The position numbers were made by a program, and so were the translations under genes. Below are positions 1 through 7,986 of a stretch of 64,000 bases of DNA, piece by piece. Source of the stretch: Maricaulis sp048270095 (lineage in GTDB: Bacteria; Pseudomonadota; Alphaproteobacteria; Caulobacterales; Maricaulaceae); the NCBI RefSeq assembly GCF_048270095.1, contig NZ_JBLWTL010000014.1:10803-74802 (forward strand). Reading direction: 5' to 3'. Below the pieces are notes generated by a model that had not been told where the DNA came from, did not search any database, and worked only from the letters and a program-made list of their open reading frames with translations. Every line of letters begins with the position of its first letter. The first letter of the stretch is position 1.

Positions 1-200
1 CAGTCCGATAAAAGAAGCGCGCATAAATCCCCCCGATGTCCCGGCCGGCGGAATCGTCCGCGGCTGACTATCGGCCCTGCTATAGCCGCCCGCCTGGCCG
101 CTCACAAGGCACGCGGTGCCGTCGAGAGGGCAGGGCGGTGTTGCCAGCGCTGGCGATCCTTTTATGGTGGCAACCAGCCAAACGCGGTCGGAGGCCCACC

Positions 201-674
201 ATGATCTGCAGATATATTGTCACAGCCGCGATGCTGACCGGCGGTCTTCTCACCCTGTCAGAACCAGCCGCGGCGCAGCGCCAACAGGCGCAGCCGGCCC
301 CGGAGCAATCCCTGCCGCTTTGCCGTCAAGCCGAGCCCGGCGAACGCTGCCGTACCCGTAATGGCACCGTGCTGATACGGCGCGAGGCGCGTCCCGGTAC
401 CGGCCGGGATACCGGACAGACCCAAAATCTGGGCGGCGGCGACCCCGGCTGGGAGGTTGGCGATCCGCGTCCCGGTACCGGACGCGAGGACGGCCAGACC
501 CAGAATTTGGGCGGTGGCGACCCCGGCTGGGAGATCGATAACCCGCGTCCGGGCGCCGGGCGCGATGACGGACAGACCAATAATCTGGGCGGCGGCGATC
601 CGGGCTGGGAAGTGCGCGATGAAACCGGGATCAAGTCTCCCGGCGATGGACCGGAAAGCGATCACGAACTGTAA
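201..674 (+). CDS. Small secreted protein with three 26-residue repeats
   Basis: Function is not recognised. From the ATG at 201 the product is about 157 residues and begins with a clear Sec signal peptide (hydrophobic core, then an AAAQ-type cleavage region near residue 26). A short Cys-containing stretch (LCRQAEPGERC) follows, and then three consecutive 26-residue units, each holding the core NLGGGDPGWE and ending before a charged tail. The reading frame is open further upstream, to position 36, but the signal peptide fixes the start at 201. The product is probably exported to the periplasm or surface. The repeats are Gly/Asp/Arg-rich and have no hydrophobic pattern typical of a folded repeat such as LRR or TPR, so a flexible or ion-binding segment is possible. 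That last point is inference. Confidence 0.6.
   Translation: MICRYIVTAAMLTGGLLTLSEPAAAQRQQAQPAPEQSLPLCRQAEPGERCRTRNGTVLIRREARPGTGRDTGQTQNLGGGDPGWEVGDPRPGTGREDGQTQNLGGGDPGWEIDNPRPGAGRDDGQTNNLGGGDPGWEVRDETGIKSPGDGPESDHEL
390..623 (+). repeat. Three tandem 78-bp coding repeats
   Basis: Three direct copies, at 390-467, 468-545 and 546-623, keep an exact 78-bp period and so preserve the frame of the secreted protein. Copies differ by scattered substitutions, many of them at third codon positions, so the array is not a fresh duplication. Each copy opens with CGTCC and encodes NLGGGDPGWE. Confidence 0.85.
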
Positions 675-1064
675 GGGCAGGGCGAACGCGCCGGGAACAA
701 ACCGGAATAAACCGGGGCAGACACGATTATATCGCCTGAGGATAACTGCGGAAACCATGCCCGGCCCAGATTGCTCGGTTTGCCCAGCTAGTCCCGCGGC
801 TGGAGCCTGTTCCGCAGGGCTTGTCCGCCCCCATCACCGTCCAGGCTATACTGGCGCAATATGTTCTTTGACATCGTCGGACCCACGCAAGCCCCGCTCC
901 GGGGCGCGAACCCCGGTGACCGGCGCAATCGGGCCATGTGCGTGACAGTGGTGACAGGCCGTGCCACCCCCGCATCATCGCCTCGACGCCTGACCTGCAA
1001 GGGCTCGAGCCAACATTGGCAGACTGACAGACTGGCAGACAAAAAAGATGGAGCTCAGGGAAAA
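675..1064. other. Gene-free stretch with a boxA-like motif
   Basis: No convincing coding frame is present; the short open frames here lack start signals and recognisable products. At 863-874 the sequence TGTTCTTTGACA closely resembles the boxA antitermination element found in alphaproteobacterial rRNA leaders, but no rRNA gene follows. A cluster of TGACAG/TGGCAGA words lies at about 945-1040. A similar pairing (boxA-like word, then TGACAG words) recurs in the gene-free region near 51.2-51.4 kb. Confidence 0.45.
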
Positions 1065-1152
1065 TGGCGGAGAGGGAGGGATTCGAACCCCCGGAACCTT
1101 TCGGTTCAACGGTTTTCAAGACCGCCGCAATCGACCACTCTGCCACCTCTCC
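1065..1152 (-). tRNA. tRNA-Ser(UGA)
   Basis: Read on the minus strand, the acceptor stem GGAGAGG pairs with CCTCTCC, followed by discriminator G and an encoded CCA. The anticodon loop CTTGAAA gives anticodon UGA, which reads UCA serine codons. A long variable arm (type II tRNA) is seen between the anticodon stem and the GGTTCGAATCC T-arm, as expected for serine. The length of about 88 nt including CCA fits. Confidence 0.95.
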
Positions 1153-1237
1153 GTTCGTCTCCAATAGCGGTCAACGGGCCCCGAGCGCAATATCTGCATT
1201 GCAGCGGCTTACCCTCCTTTCACTATTGCGCGATAAT

Positions 1238-2182
1238 ATGATTGTGATTTTGGGTTGGCCGAGCTTGGTGGGTCCCGTTTTGCGTCATTCTTTCCTCGCC
1301 AGCGCGCTGGCATTGCTGTTTCTGGCGGGCTGCGCCTCAAGCCCTGCGCCCACACGCACATTCTCCAGCACGGTGCCGCCCCTGCCGGCGGCGACGCCGG
1401 TTTCTCCGGCGCTGCTGGCGAGCCGGGTCGATACGGCTTCACTGATTGCCGGTGACAGCGATCACCAGAAAGTCGGCCGTCCCTATATGGTGGGCGGTCA
1501 GCGCTTCGTGCCGCAGCGCGATGATGCCTATGATGTGGTCGGTATTGCCTCCTGGTATGGCCCGACCTTCCATGGCCGCCCGACCGCCAATGGCGAAGTG
1601 TTTGACCAGAACACCATGACAGCGGCGCATACGACCTTGCCGATTCCTTCGATCGCCGAAGTGACCAATCTGGAAAATGGCCGCCAGGTCGTGGTGCGGA
1701 TCAATGATCGCGGCCCCTTTGTCGATGACCGGTTGATTGATCTGAGCCGTGCCGCCGCCGACCAGCTGGGCTATCGCGCCAATGGTCTGGCGCGGGTGAG
1801 GGTGCGTTATCTCGGCCCGGCCTTCCCGGCGGCACAGGCCCCGGATCCCGGCTATCAGCTCGCCGATATCGGCAGCCCGGCGACAGTCCCGGCACTGGAA
1901 GACGTCGCCCGCGATGCGCCGTTTTCACCGGCCTGGGTGCCGGCCTCGAATGAGGGATTGACCGTACAGGCCGGCGCTTTCGCCGATCTGGGCAATGCCA
2001 ACCGCCTCGCCAGCCGGATATCCGACGCGGGTGATGTCTGGGTGCAGGCGGTCGAAACCGGGGGGCAGACGCTGTATCGCGTCTTTGTCGGACGGTGGAA
2101 TGATCGGTCCAGTGCCGATGCGGCGCGCACCCGGCTGGCCAGCTTTGGCGTGCGGGATGCCCGGATTGTGTCGCTGAACTGA
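1238..2182 (+). CDS. rlpA: RlpA-like septal lytic transglycosylase, lipoprotein
   Basis: RlpA proteins cleave peptidoglycan strands lacking stem peptides and are recruited to division septa by their SPOR domain. The 314-residue product has a lipoprotein signal with lipobox LAGC (Cys32). A double-psi beta-barrel follows at roughly residues 100-195, with the family signatures GIASWYG and VRINDRGPF (the Asp of the latter is the catalytic residue in characterised members), and a C-terminal SPOR domain occupies about 235-312 (LTVQAGAF start). ATG 1238 and GTG 1268 are both possible starts; neither has a strong ribosome-binding site. It sits just upstream of, and on the same strand as, the D,D-carboxypeptidase gene, so two wall-remodelling enzymes are adjacent. 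Confidence 0.9.
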   Translation: MIVILGWPSLVGPVLRHSFLASALALLFLAGCASSPAPTRTFSSTVPPLPAATPVSPALLASRVDTASLIAGDSDHQKVGRPYMVGGQRFVPQRDDAYDVVGIASWYGPTFHGRPTANGEVFDQNTMTAAHTTLPIPSIAEVTNLENGRQVVVRINDRGPFVDDRLIDLSRAAADQLGYRANGLARVRVRYLGPAFPAAQAPDPGYQLADIGSPATVPALEDVARDAPFSPAWVPASNEGLTVQAGAFADLGNANRLASRISDAGDVWVQAVETGGQTLYRVFVGRWNDRSSADAARTRLASFGVRDARIVSLN

Positions 2183-2291
2183 GTTTGCTGCCGGTCGCGG
2201 CGCGTCTGGGCGCTGGACGTCACACTCTTGCCGCGCTTGTATGGCGTCTTCGTCACGATAACTTCCCGATTCCCGACAGGAGCGTTCAGAC

Positions 2292-3449
2292 GTGCGCGCA
2301 ATCACTTCGACTTTCGCCTTCATTGCCGCCCTCGTGCTGGCACCGGTTCTGGCCCATGCCCAGGATCATTACGAAACCGAGGCCACCCATGCGGTGATCA
2401 TGGATTTCGAAACCGGGCAGGTCCTGTTCGCCAAGGATGCCGAGACGCCGATGGCGCCATCCTCGATGAGCAAGATGATGACCGTGCTGATGGTGCTCGA
2501 AGCCATCGATGCCGGAACCCTGTCGATGGATGATGAATTGCCGGTCTCCGAATATGCCTGGCGCACCGGCGGCGCGGCCTCCGGCTCCTCGACCATGTTC
2601 CTGGAATTGCACAGCCGGGCGCGCGTCGATGATTTGCTGCGCGGTGTCATCATCCAGTCCGGCGGCGATGCCTGTATCGTACTGGCCGAAGCCCTGTCGG
2701 GCAGCGAGGCGGCCTTTGCCGACGCGATGACGGCGCGGGCGCATGAGCTCGGCCTGATGAGTGCGAATTTCACCAATTCAACCGGCTGGCCCGATCCGGA
2801 CCATAATATCAGCGCCCTCGACCTGGCGCGTCTGGCGCGGATCCTGATCGCCGATCACCCGGAATATTACGGGATCTGGGCCGAACGCGAATTCACCTAT
2901 AACGGCATCCGCCAATATAACCGCAATCCTCTGCTGGGTAATTTTGCCGGCGCTGACGGGCTGAAAACCGGTCATACCGAAGCCGCAGGTTACGGGCTGG
3001 CCGCGACCGCCGAACGCGATGGCCAGCGCCGCATCATCGTCTTCAACGGCATGGACTCCAATCGCGCCCGTACCAGTGAAGCGGAACGCATGATGCGCGC
3101 CGCGATGTCGGATTTTGCCGTGTACGACCTGTTTGACGCCGGCGCTGCCGTCGACGAACGCGCGACGGTCTTCATGGGTGAAGCCGATACGGTTGGCCTG
3201 CAGGTCGGCGATGCCGTCCAGGTGGCGCTGCAACGCCGGGCGCGCCGCAATATGACGGTCAGTGTCGTCTATGATGGTCCGTTGATGGCCCCCATCGCCG
3301 CCGGTCAGGAAATCGGCCATCTCGTGGTTGAAGCGCCGGGCTATGAGCCGCAGAACTTCCCGCTTTTCGCGGCCGAAGATGTCGAACGCAAAGGCATGTT
3401 CGGCCGGATCGGCGCGGCACTGGCGCACATGATCCGTGGCGGCAATTGA
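2292..3449 (+). CDS. dacA: D-alanyl-D-alanine carboxypeptidase (penicillin-binding protein 5/6 type)
   Basis: It removes the terminal D-Ala from peptidoglycan pentapeptides in the periplasm. The start is GTG 2292, supported by an AGGAG about 10 bases upstream. Visible: a signal peptide ending AHAQ (residue 24), the active-site SxxK as SMSK (Ser58-Lys61), KTG at 225-227, and a C-terminal PBP5-type beta domain from about 290 with an amphipathic tail (RIGAALAHMIRG) that would anchor it to the membrane. The middle SxN motif reads S123-G124-G125 followed by D-A-C, so Gly replaces the Asn usually found. The 385-residue length is normal. The next gene, tmk, begins just after the stop, so the two are probably co-transcribed. 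Confidence 0.9.
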   Translation: MRAITSTFAFIAALVLAPVLAHAQDHYETEATHAVIMDFETGQVLFAKDAETPMAPSSMSKMMTVLMVLEAIDAGTLSMDDELPVSEYAWRTGGAASGSSTMFLELHSRARVDDLLRGVIIQSGGDACIVLAEALSGSEAAFADAMTARAHELGLMSANFTNSTGWPDPDHNISALDLARLARILIADHPEYYGIWAEREFTYNGIRQYNRNPLLGNFAGADGLKTGHTEAAGYGLAATAERDGQRRIIVFNGMDSNRARTSEAERMMRAAMSDFAVYDLFDAGAAVDERATVFMGEADTVGLQVGDAVQVALQRRARRNMTVSVVYDGPLMAPIAAGQEIGHLVVEAPGYEPQNFPLFAAEDVERKGMFGRIGAALAHMIRGGN

Positions 3450-3450
3450 T

Positions 3451-4086
3451 ATGCGCGGACGTTTCATCACGCTGGAAGGCGGCGAGGGCGCCGGCAAGAC
3501 AACGCTGATCCAGGCGCTCGCAGAGAAACTGCGTGGACGCGGGCTTGATGTTGTGGTGACGCGTGAACCGGGCGGCACGCCCGGTGCTGAAGCCTTGCGG
3601 GAGATCCTGCTCACCGGCGCCACGGACCGCTGGTCGCCCATGACCGAGGCCCTGCTGATGTATGCCGCGCGCGTCGATCATGTCGAACGCCTGATCGCGC
3701 CGGCCCTGCAACGCGGCGCCTGGGTCTTGTCGGACCGTTTTGCCGATTCCACCACCGCCTATCAGGGCGCCGCCGGCGGCGTGCCGATCGAGCGTATCAA
3801 GGCCTTGCACCAGGCTGCCCTGGGTAATTTCAAGCCCGACCTGACCTTGATCCTCGACGTCAATCCGACAACCGGGATTGAGCGCACGATCGCGCGCGGC
3901 GAGGATGCCACGCGTTTCGAGCGTTTCGATCCAGGATTTCACGGACGTTTGCGCCGGGCCTTTCTTGATATCGCCGATGACGAACCGGACCGCTGCATCG
4001 TGGTCGACGGCAATGAGGCGGCCGATATCGTCTTCAGCCATGCGCTCAGCGCGATTGATGAACATCTCGGAGCGCGCCTGTTGTGA
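3451..4086 (+). CDS. tmk: Thymidylate kinase
   Basis: It phosphorylates dTMP to dTDP with ATP in the cytoplasm, an essential step for dTTP supply. The P-loop GGEGAGKTT lies at residues 10-18, followed by the TREPGGTPGAE segment and the DRFADSTTAYQG region, both diagnostic for thymidylate kinases. ATG 3451 is preferred to a GTG 15 bases upstream inside dacA, because the family starts close to the FITLEGGEG strand. The product is 211 residues, typical for the family. The stop overlaps the GTG of holB, a widely conserved tmk-holB arrangement. Confidence 0.95.
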   Translation: MRGRFITLEGGEGAGKTTLIQALAEKLRGRGLDVVVTREPGGTPGAEALREILLTGATDRWSPMTEALLMYAARVDHVERLIAPALQRGAWVLSDRFADSTTAYQGAAGGVPIERIKALHQAALGNFKPDLTLILDVNPTTGIERTIARGEDATRFERFDPGFHGRLRRAFLDIADDEPDRCIVVDGNEAADIVFSHALSAIDEHLGARLL

Positions 4087-5129
4087 GCACCGATCCCGAA
4101 CTTGGGTCCGATGTTCAACCCGGCTGTCTGGCGCCGCGGCAACGCTATGACCTGTTCGGCCATGAAGCCGCAGAGACCGACCTCGCCACCGCACTGACCA
4201 GCGGTCGCATGCATCATGCCTGGCTGATCACGGGGCCGCGCGGCGTCGGCAAGGCCAGTTTTGCCTGGCGAGCGGCGCGCCGCATTCTCGGTGCTGCGGC
4301 CAACCCGCAATATGGCCCGCTTGGCGCCAGCCCCGCCGACCCGGTCTGCCAATTGCTCGAGGCGAGCGCCTGTCCCGACCTCTTGCTGCTGCGCCGTCCC
4401 TGGGATGACAAACGCAAGCGCTGGCGCGGTGAGATCACTGTCGATGAAGCGCGCAAGGCCCCGCATTTTTTCGAGAAGAGTGCCAGCGCCAATGGGGGCT
4501 GGCGTGTCTGCCTCGTCGATAGCGTCGATGAAATGAATAATAATGGCGCCAATGCGCTGCTCAAAACCCTCGAAGAACCGCCACAGCGCGGCGTCATGCT
4601 GCTTGTGGCGCATTCGCCCGGACGCCTGCCGGCGACGATCCGTTCGCGTTGCCGCACCCTGGTCCTGCGTCCGCCGGAGATTGAGGCGACAGCAAGCTGG
4701 CTGATCGAGCAGGGGGCTGCCAATGATATGCCGACCGCGATGGCCGCATCCCGTCTGGCCGGCGGCGCTCCCGGCCGGGCCCTGGCCTTGTGCGCCTCGG
4801 GCGGGGTCGAGCTGGCCAGCCAGGTCCGCGCCGTGGTCGCGCGCGGCGCATCGGCCAGCGACAGCGAAGTGCGCGCCCTGGCCGAACGCGTCGCCCGCAA
4901 GGGCAGCGAGGGCTTGCGCTCTGTCTTCTACACAGCCCTGTCCAATGCCATCCATGACACAGCGCGCAGCCAGGCGGAAAATCAGCAGGACCCGACGCCA
5001 TGGCTGAACGCCTGGCGTGAGGTCAGCACGCTGGCCGGCGAGGCCGATGGTCTCTATCTCGACCCGAAACAAACCGCACTGGCGGCGCTGGGCTATGTCC
5101 GCGACGCCGCGCGCCAGCCCGTTATTTGA
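4083..5129 (+). CDS. holB: DNA polymerase III subunit delta prime
   Basis: This is a clamp-loader subunit that helps open the beta sliding clamp at primed DNA. The product is 348 residues, starts at GTG 4083 overlapping the tmk stop, and has a RuvB/AAA-type N-terminal fold with GPRGVGKAS (about residues 45-53), where the P-loop is present. The segments VDSVDEMNNNGANALLKTLEEPP and HSPGRLPATIRSRC are characteristic of delta'/gamma subunits. The C-terminal third is variable and helical, as usual. It lies in the operon tmk-holB-tatD-MBL hydrolase. Confidence 0.93.
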   Translation: MSTDPELGSDVQPGCLAPRQRYDLFGHEAAETDLATALTSGRMHHAWLITGPRGVGKASFAWRAARRILGAAANPQYGPLGASPADPVCQLLEASACPDLLLLRRPWDDKRKRWRGEITVDEARKAPHFFEKSASANGGWRVCLVDSVDEMNNNGANALLKTLEEPPQRGVMLLVAHSPGRLPATIRSRCRTLVLRPPEIEATASWLIEQGAANDMPTAMAASRLAGGAPGRALALCASGGVELASQVRAVVARGASASDSEVRALAERVARKGSEGLRSVFYTALSNAIHDTARSQAENQQDPTPWLNAWREVSTLAGEADGLYLDPKQTALAALGYVRDAARQPVI

Positions 5130-5137
5130 GTCTGCCC

Positions 5138-5920
5138 ATGCTTGTCGACAGCCACGTCAATCTGCACGGCGAACAATTCGCTGAAGACCTTGATGCCGTC
5201 ATCGAGCGCGCTCGCGCGGCCGGGGTGGTGCGCATGATCACGATTTGCTGCCAATTGACTGATTTTCCTGCCGTTTCGGCCATCGCAGAGCGTTATGACG
5301 ACATCTGGTGCTCGATCGGCGCCCATCCGCACCATGCCAAGGACCGGCCCGACATCACAGCCGGCGAATTACTCGAAATGGCGCGCCATCCCAAAGTCGT
5401 CGGAATTGGCGAAACCGGGCTGGATTTTCATTATAATTACAGCCCGCGCGAGGATCAGTTTGCCAGTCTGAAGGCCCATATCGAGGCGGCGCGCCAGTCG
5501 GGCCTGCCACTCATCCTGCATTGCCGCGACGCCGATGAAGCGATGGCCGATCTGCTCGAGGATGAAATGGGGAAGGGGGCCTTCAAGGCCCTGCTGCATT
5601 GCTATACCGGCGGCGCCATGCTCGCTGGCCGGGCGGCAAAACTGGGCAGCTGGTTTGCCGCCTCCGGCATTATCACCTTCAGGAAGGCCGATGATGTCCG
5701 CGCCGTATTCCGGGATCACGTGCCCGATGACAAGGTGATCATCGAAACCGATTGCCCGTATCTGGCGCCAATGCCCCATCGCGGCCAGCGTTGCGAGCCA
5801 AGCTTCCTGCCCGATGTTGCGGTGGGCCTGGCCCAGGTGAAGGGTTGGAGCGCGGCAGAGTGTGCGACGCGGACGACGGATAATTTCTTCGACCTGTTTG
5901 ACCGCGTGACGCGGCCATGA
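5138..5920 (+). CDS. tatD: TatD-family metal-dependent hydrolase, variant first metal motif
   Basis: TatD proteins are TIM-barrel metal-dependent nucleases/hydrolases. ATG 5138 gives 260 residues; a TTG at 5126 overlapping the holB stop would add four. Metal-ligand motifs are visible: GETGLDF (Glu), LILHCRDA (His), LLHCYTGG (His) and IETDCPYLAP (Asp). The N-terminal HxH motif, normally DSHCHLD, reads DSHVNLH, so the second His (residue 8) is Asn. Otherwise length and motifs are typical. The order holB-tatD-MBL hydrolase is common in Proteobacteria. Whether the Asn variant is fully active cannot be told here. Confidence 0.9.
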   Translation: MLVDSHVNLHGEQFAEDLDAVIERARAAGVVRMITICCQLTDFPAVSAIAERYDDIWCSIGAHPHHAKDRPDITAGELLEMARHPKVVGIGETGLDFHYNYSPREDQFASLKAHIEAARQSGLPLILHCRDADEAMADLLEDEMGKGAFKALLHCYTGGAMLAGRAAKLGSWFAASGIITFRKADDVRAVFRDHVPDDKVIIETDCPYLAPMPHRGQRCEPSFLPDVAVGLAQVKGWSAAECATRTTDNFFDLFDRVTRP

Positions 5921-6771
5921 GCGGCGTCACCCGGCTCACCATACTCGGGAGCGGGTCCTCAGGCGGCGTGCCGCGGGCCAATGGCGATTGGGGCCTGTGC
6001 GACCCGTGCAATCCGAAAAACCGCCGCCGCCGCTGTTCGGCGTTGGTCGAGCAAGCAGCCGATCTTGCGGCGCTGGGCGCCGGCCAGGCCGTGACGCGCG
6101 TCGTGATCGACACCTCACCGGATTTCCGCGAGCAAATGCTCGGCGCATCCGTACCGCGTCTCGATGCCGTGCTCATTACCCATGATCATGCCGACCAGAC
6201 GCACGGGATTGATGACCTGCGCGCCTTTGCCTTGCTGCAGCGCCAGCGCATGCCCGTCTGGATGGATGCCGCAACAGCGAAAACCCTGACGACGCGTTTT
6301 GGCTATGCGTTCAAGGCACCGCCGGGATCGCCATATCCAGCGATTCTCGACCAGTGTGACATGCCGGCCTTCGGCACAGAGCTGGTGATTGACGGCGCAG
6401 GCGGACCCATTGGCGTCATTCCATTTGATCAGGAACACGGATCAATCCGGTCTGTCGGCTTCCGGATCGGGGCGCTGGCTTATTCGGCCGATATCAATGG
6501 GCTGCCGGACGACAGCGCCGCCGTGCTGACCGGTGTCGGATGCTGGGTGGTTGATGCCTTGCGCCATGAACCGCATCCGACACATTTCGAAGTCGGGGGC
6601 GCGCTGCGCGAGATTGAGCGCGTCGGAGCCCGAAGCGCTGTCCTGACCAATTTGCACATCACGCTCGACTACGACGCCCTGGGCGCGCAATTGCCGCCAG
6701 GCGTGAGTTGTGGCCATGACGGATTGCAGATTCTGGCCGTAGAGGACGAGATCCGGCTCTCGAGTGTTTGA
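5917..6771 (+). CDS. MBL-fold metallo-hydrolase, PhnP-like
   Basis: The start ATG overlaps the tatD stop, so it is the last gene of the tmk operon. The 284-residue product carries the metallo-beta-lactamase signature THDHADQTHGID for a di-metal site, an N-terminal GSGSSGGVPR strand, and a CxxC pair (LCDPCNPKNRRRRC) near residues 28-40, an arrangement seen in PhnP/RNase-Z-like phosphodiesterases that act on cyclic phosphodiesters. A late Asp (YSADINGL) and a His (LTNLHITLDYD) complete the expected ligands. The physiological substrate of this operon-linked type is not established, so the call stays at family level. Confidence 0.85.
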   Translation: MSGVTRLTILGSGSSGGVPRANGDWGLCDPCNPKNRRRRCSALVEQAADLAALGAGQAVTRVVIDTSPDFREQMLGASVPRLDAVLITHDHADQTHGIDDLRAFALLQRQRMPVWMDAATAKTLTTRFGYAFKAPPGSPYPAILDQCDMPAFGTELVIDGAGGPIGVIPFDQEHGSIRSVGFRIGALAYSADINGLPDDSAAVLTGVGCWVVDALRHEPHPTHFEVGGALREIERVGARSAVLTNLHITLDYDALGAQLPPGVSCGHDGLQILAVEDEIRLSSV

Positions 6772-6873
6772 GCCTGGATTGGCCTGAGGTCGCCCGATTG
6801 CCCACCCATTCTTTCTCATAATATTTATTATGCGCCAACTTGAGATGGAAACCCCCGTCGAGCTGGCGCGCGC

Positions 6874-7806
6874 CTATGCCGCTTTCAAACTTGAAAACAT
6901 ACGCTTGCGATCAAGTCCTAAGATCAGACCGGCGGCCAGCATCATCGATATCCCCTGCGTCAATTGATGACCGGATGTCAGCGCCTCTGTGATCGGAACG
7001 CGCCCCGTCAGGCCAAAGGCATCATTCGCCAGGCCATGCGCCAGGATGGCTGGCCACAGGCTGCCCCCGCTTCGCATCATGCCCCAGCTCGCAATGACCG
7101 AGACGGCGATCGTCCCCATCAGAAAGCTTGGCAGATAGGCAAACACGTATTCCAGCGCCCCGAGACGTTCGATGACACCCGTCGTGAGGTCGCGCGGCAG
7201 GTGCCAAAAACCCCAAGCCAAACCGACGATCAAGGCTGCCAGGACGGGCGAATAGCGTAGTTCCAGCTCTGGCGCCGCAAAGCCGCGCCAGCCGCCCTCC
7301 TCCAGCAAGGCTCCCTGGTCGAGCAAGGCGGACATCAGCAAGGCCGGAATGATGGCCTAAAGCCCGAGAGTCGCAGGCGTTTCCAGCACTGGTGTGAGTG
7401 TGCGCTGGCCGATCATCCCCGTCACCACGAGCCCCAGAAGGCACAGGCCGATAACGCCCGCATAGGCCAGAACCGAGCCCCGCAAGGATCCGGCAGCTCC
7501 AACCGGCCACAGGCGCCGACCCCATTGGCGCAGTGCAGCCAACCGGTCCGGCCAGACCAATAGGGTGATCAGCGCGGCCAGAGGCGGTGCGGCGGAGCCG
7601 AGCAGCAATAACCACAGGCCCGGCTCCGCCACGGCAAGCCTGAGCATGTCGATCAGGCTGGATGTCCAGGGGATTCCGGTTTGCGCCGACGCTGAAACGC
7701 CCAGGCGATCAAAGTCCATCAACCCGCCACCCGCGAGCCAATCGATCACAGGAATCAGTCCAAGGCAGGCAAAACACAAAAAGTAAAATGTGTATAATCT
7801 CCGCAC
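6874..7806 (-). pseudogene. CPBP-family intramembrane protease gene interrupted by an in-frame TAG
   Basis: CPBP (Abi/CAAX) proteases are membrane glutamic endopeptidases. Starting at GTG 7806 (AAGG about 8 bases upstream), the frame encodes membrane helices, for example near FYFLCFACLGLIPVI, LWLLLLGSAAPPLAAL and VLAYAGVIGLCLLGLVV, and then hits a single TAG at 7359-7357. The same frame continues immediately and carries all catalytic motifs: EEGGWRG (EExxxR), WGFWHLP (FxxxH) and HGLAND. There is no frameshift, only one nonsense codon. Explanations are a recent inactivating mutation, a base-call error, or amber suppression. The downstream half has a TTG at 7341 but no convincing ribosome-binding site, so independent translation is doubtful. 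Confidence 0.75.
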
Positions 7807-7986
7807 TTTAAACAACCTTTTGCATTCAGAAACTTCGGTATGGGCGGGATTAATTTTTTTGGAGCTTGAAGTATCCTCGACCAGTTTTCCAGTTAATCCC
7901 CGGCCCGATACCGCATCCCCCATCGAATCTTGCCCCCGATCCAGGCTAGGTTGCCGGACCGCCAACCAAATCGAGTCGCCATCACC

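Noticed and set aside
390..623. Tandem repeats that might be taken for a CRISPR array
   Set aside because: They are contiguous, have no spacers, keep the reading frame and encode a regular protein repeat.
863..874. Start of an rRNA operon
   Set aside because: Only the boxA-like word is present; no 16S, 23S or 5S sequence follows.
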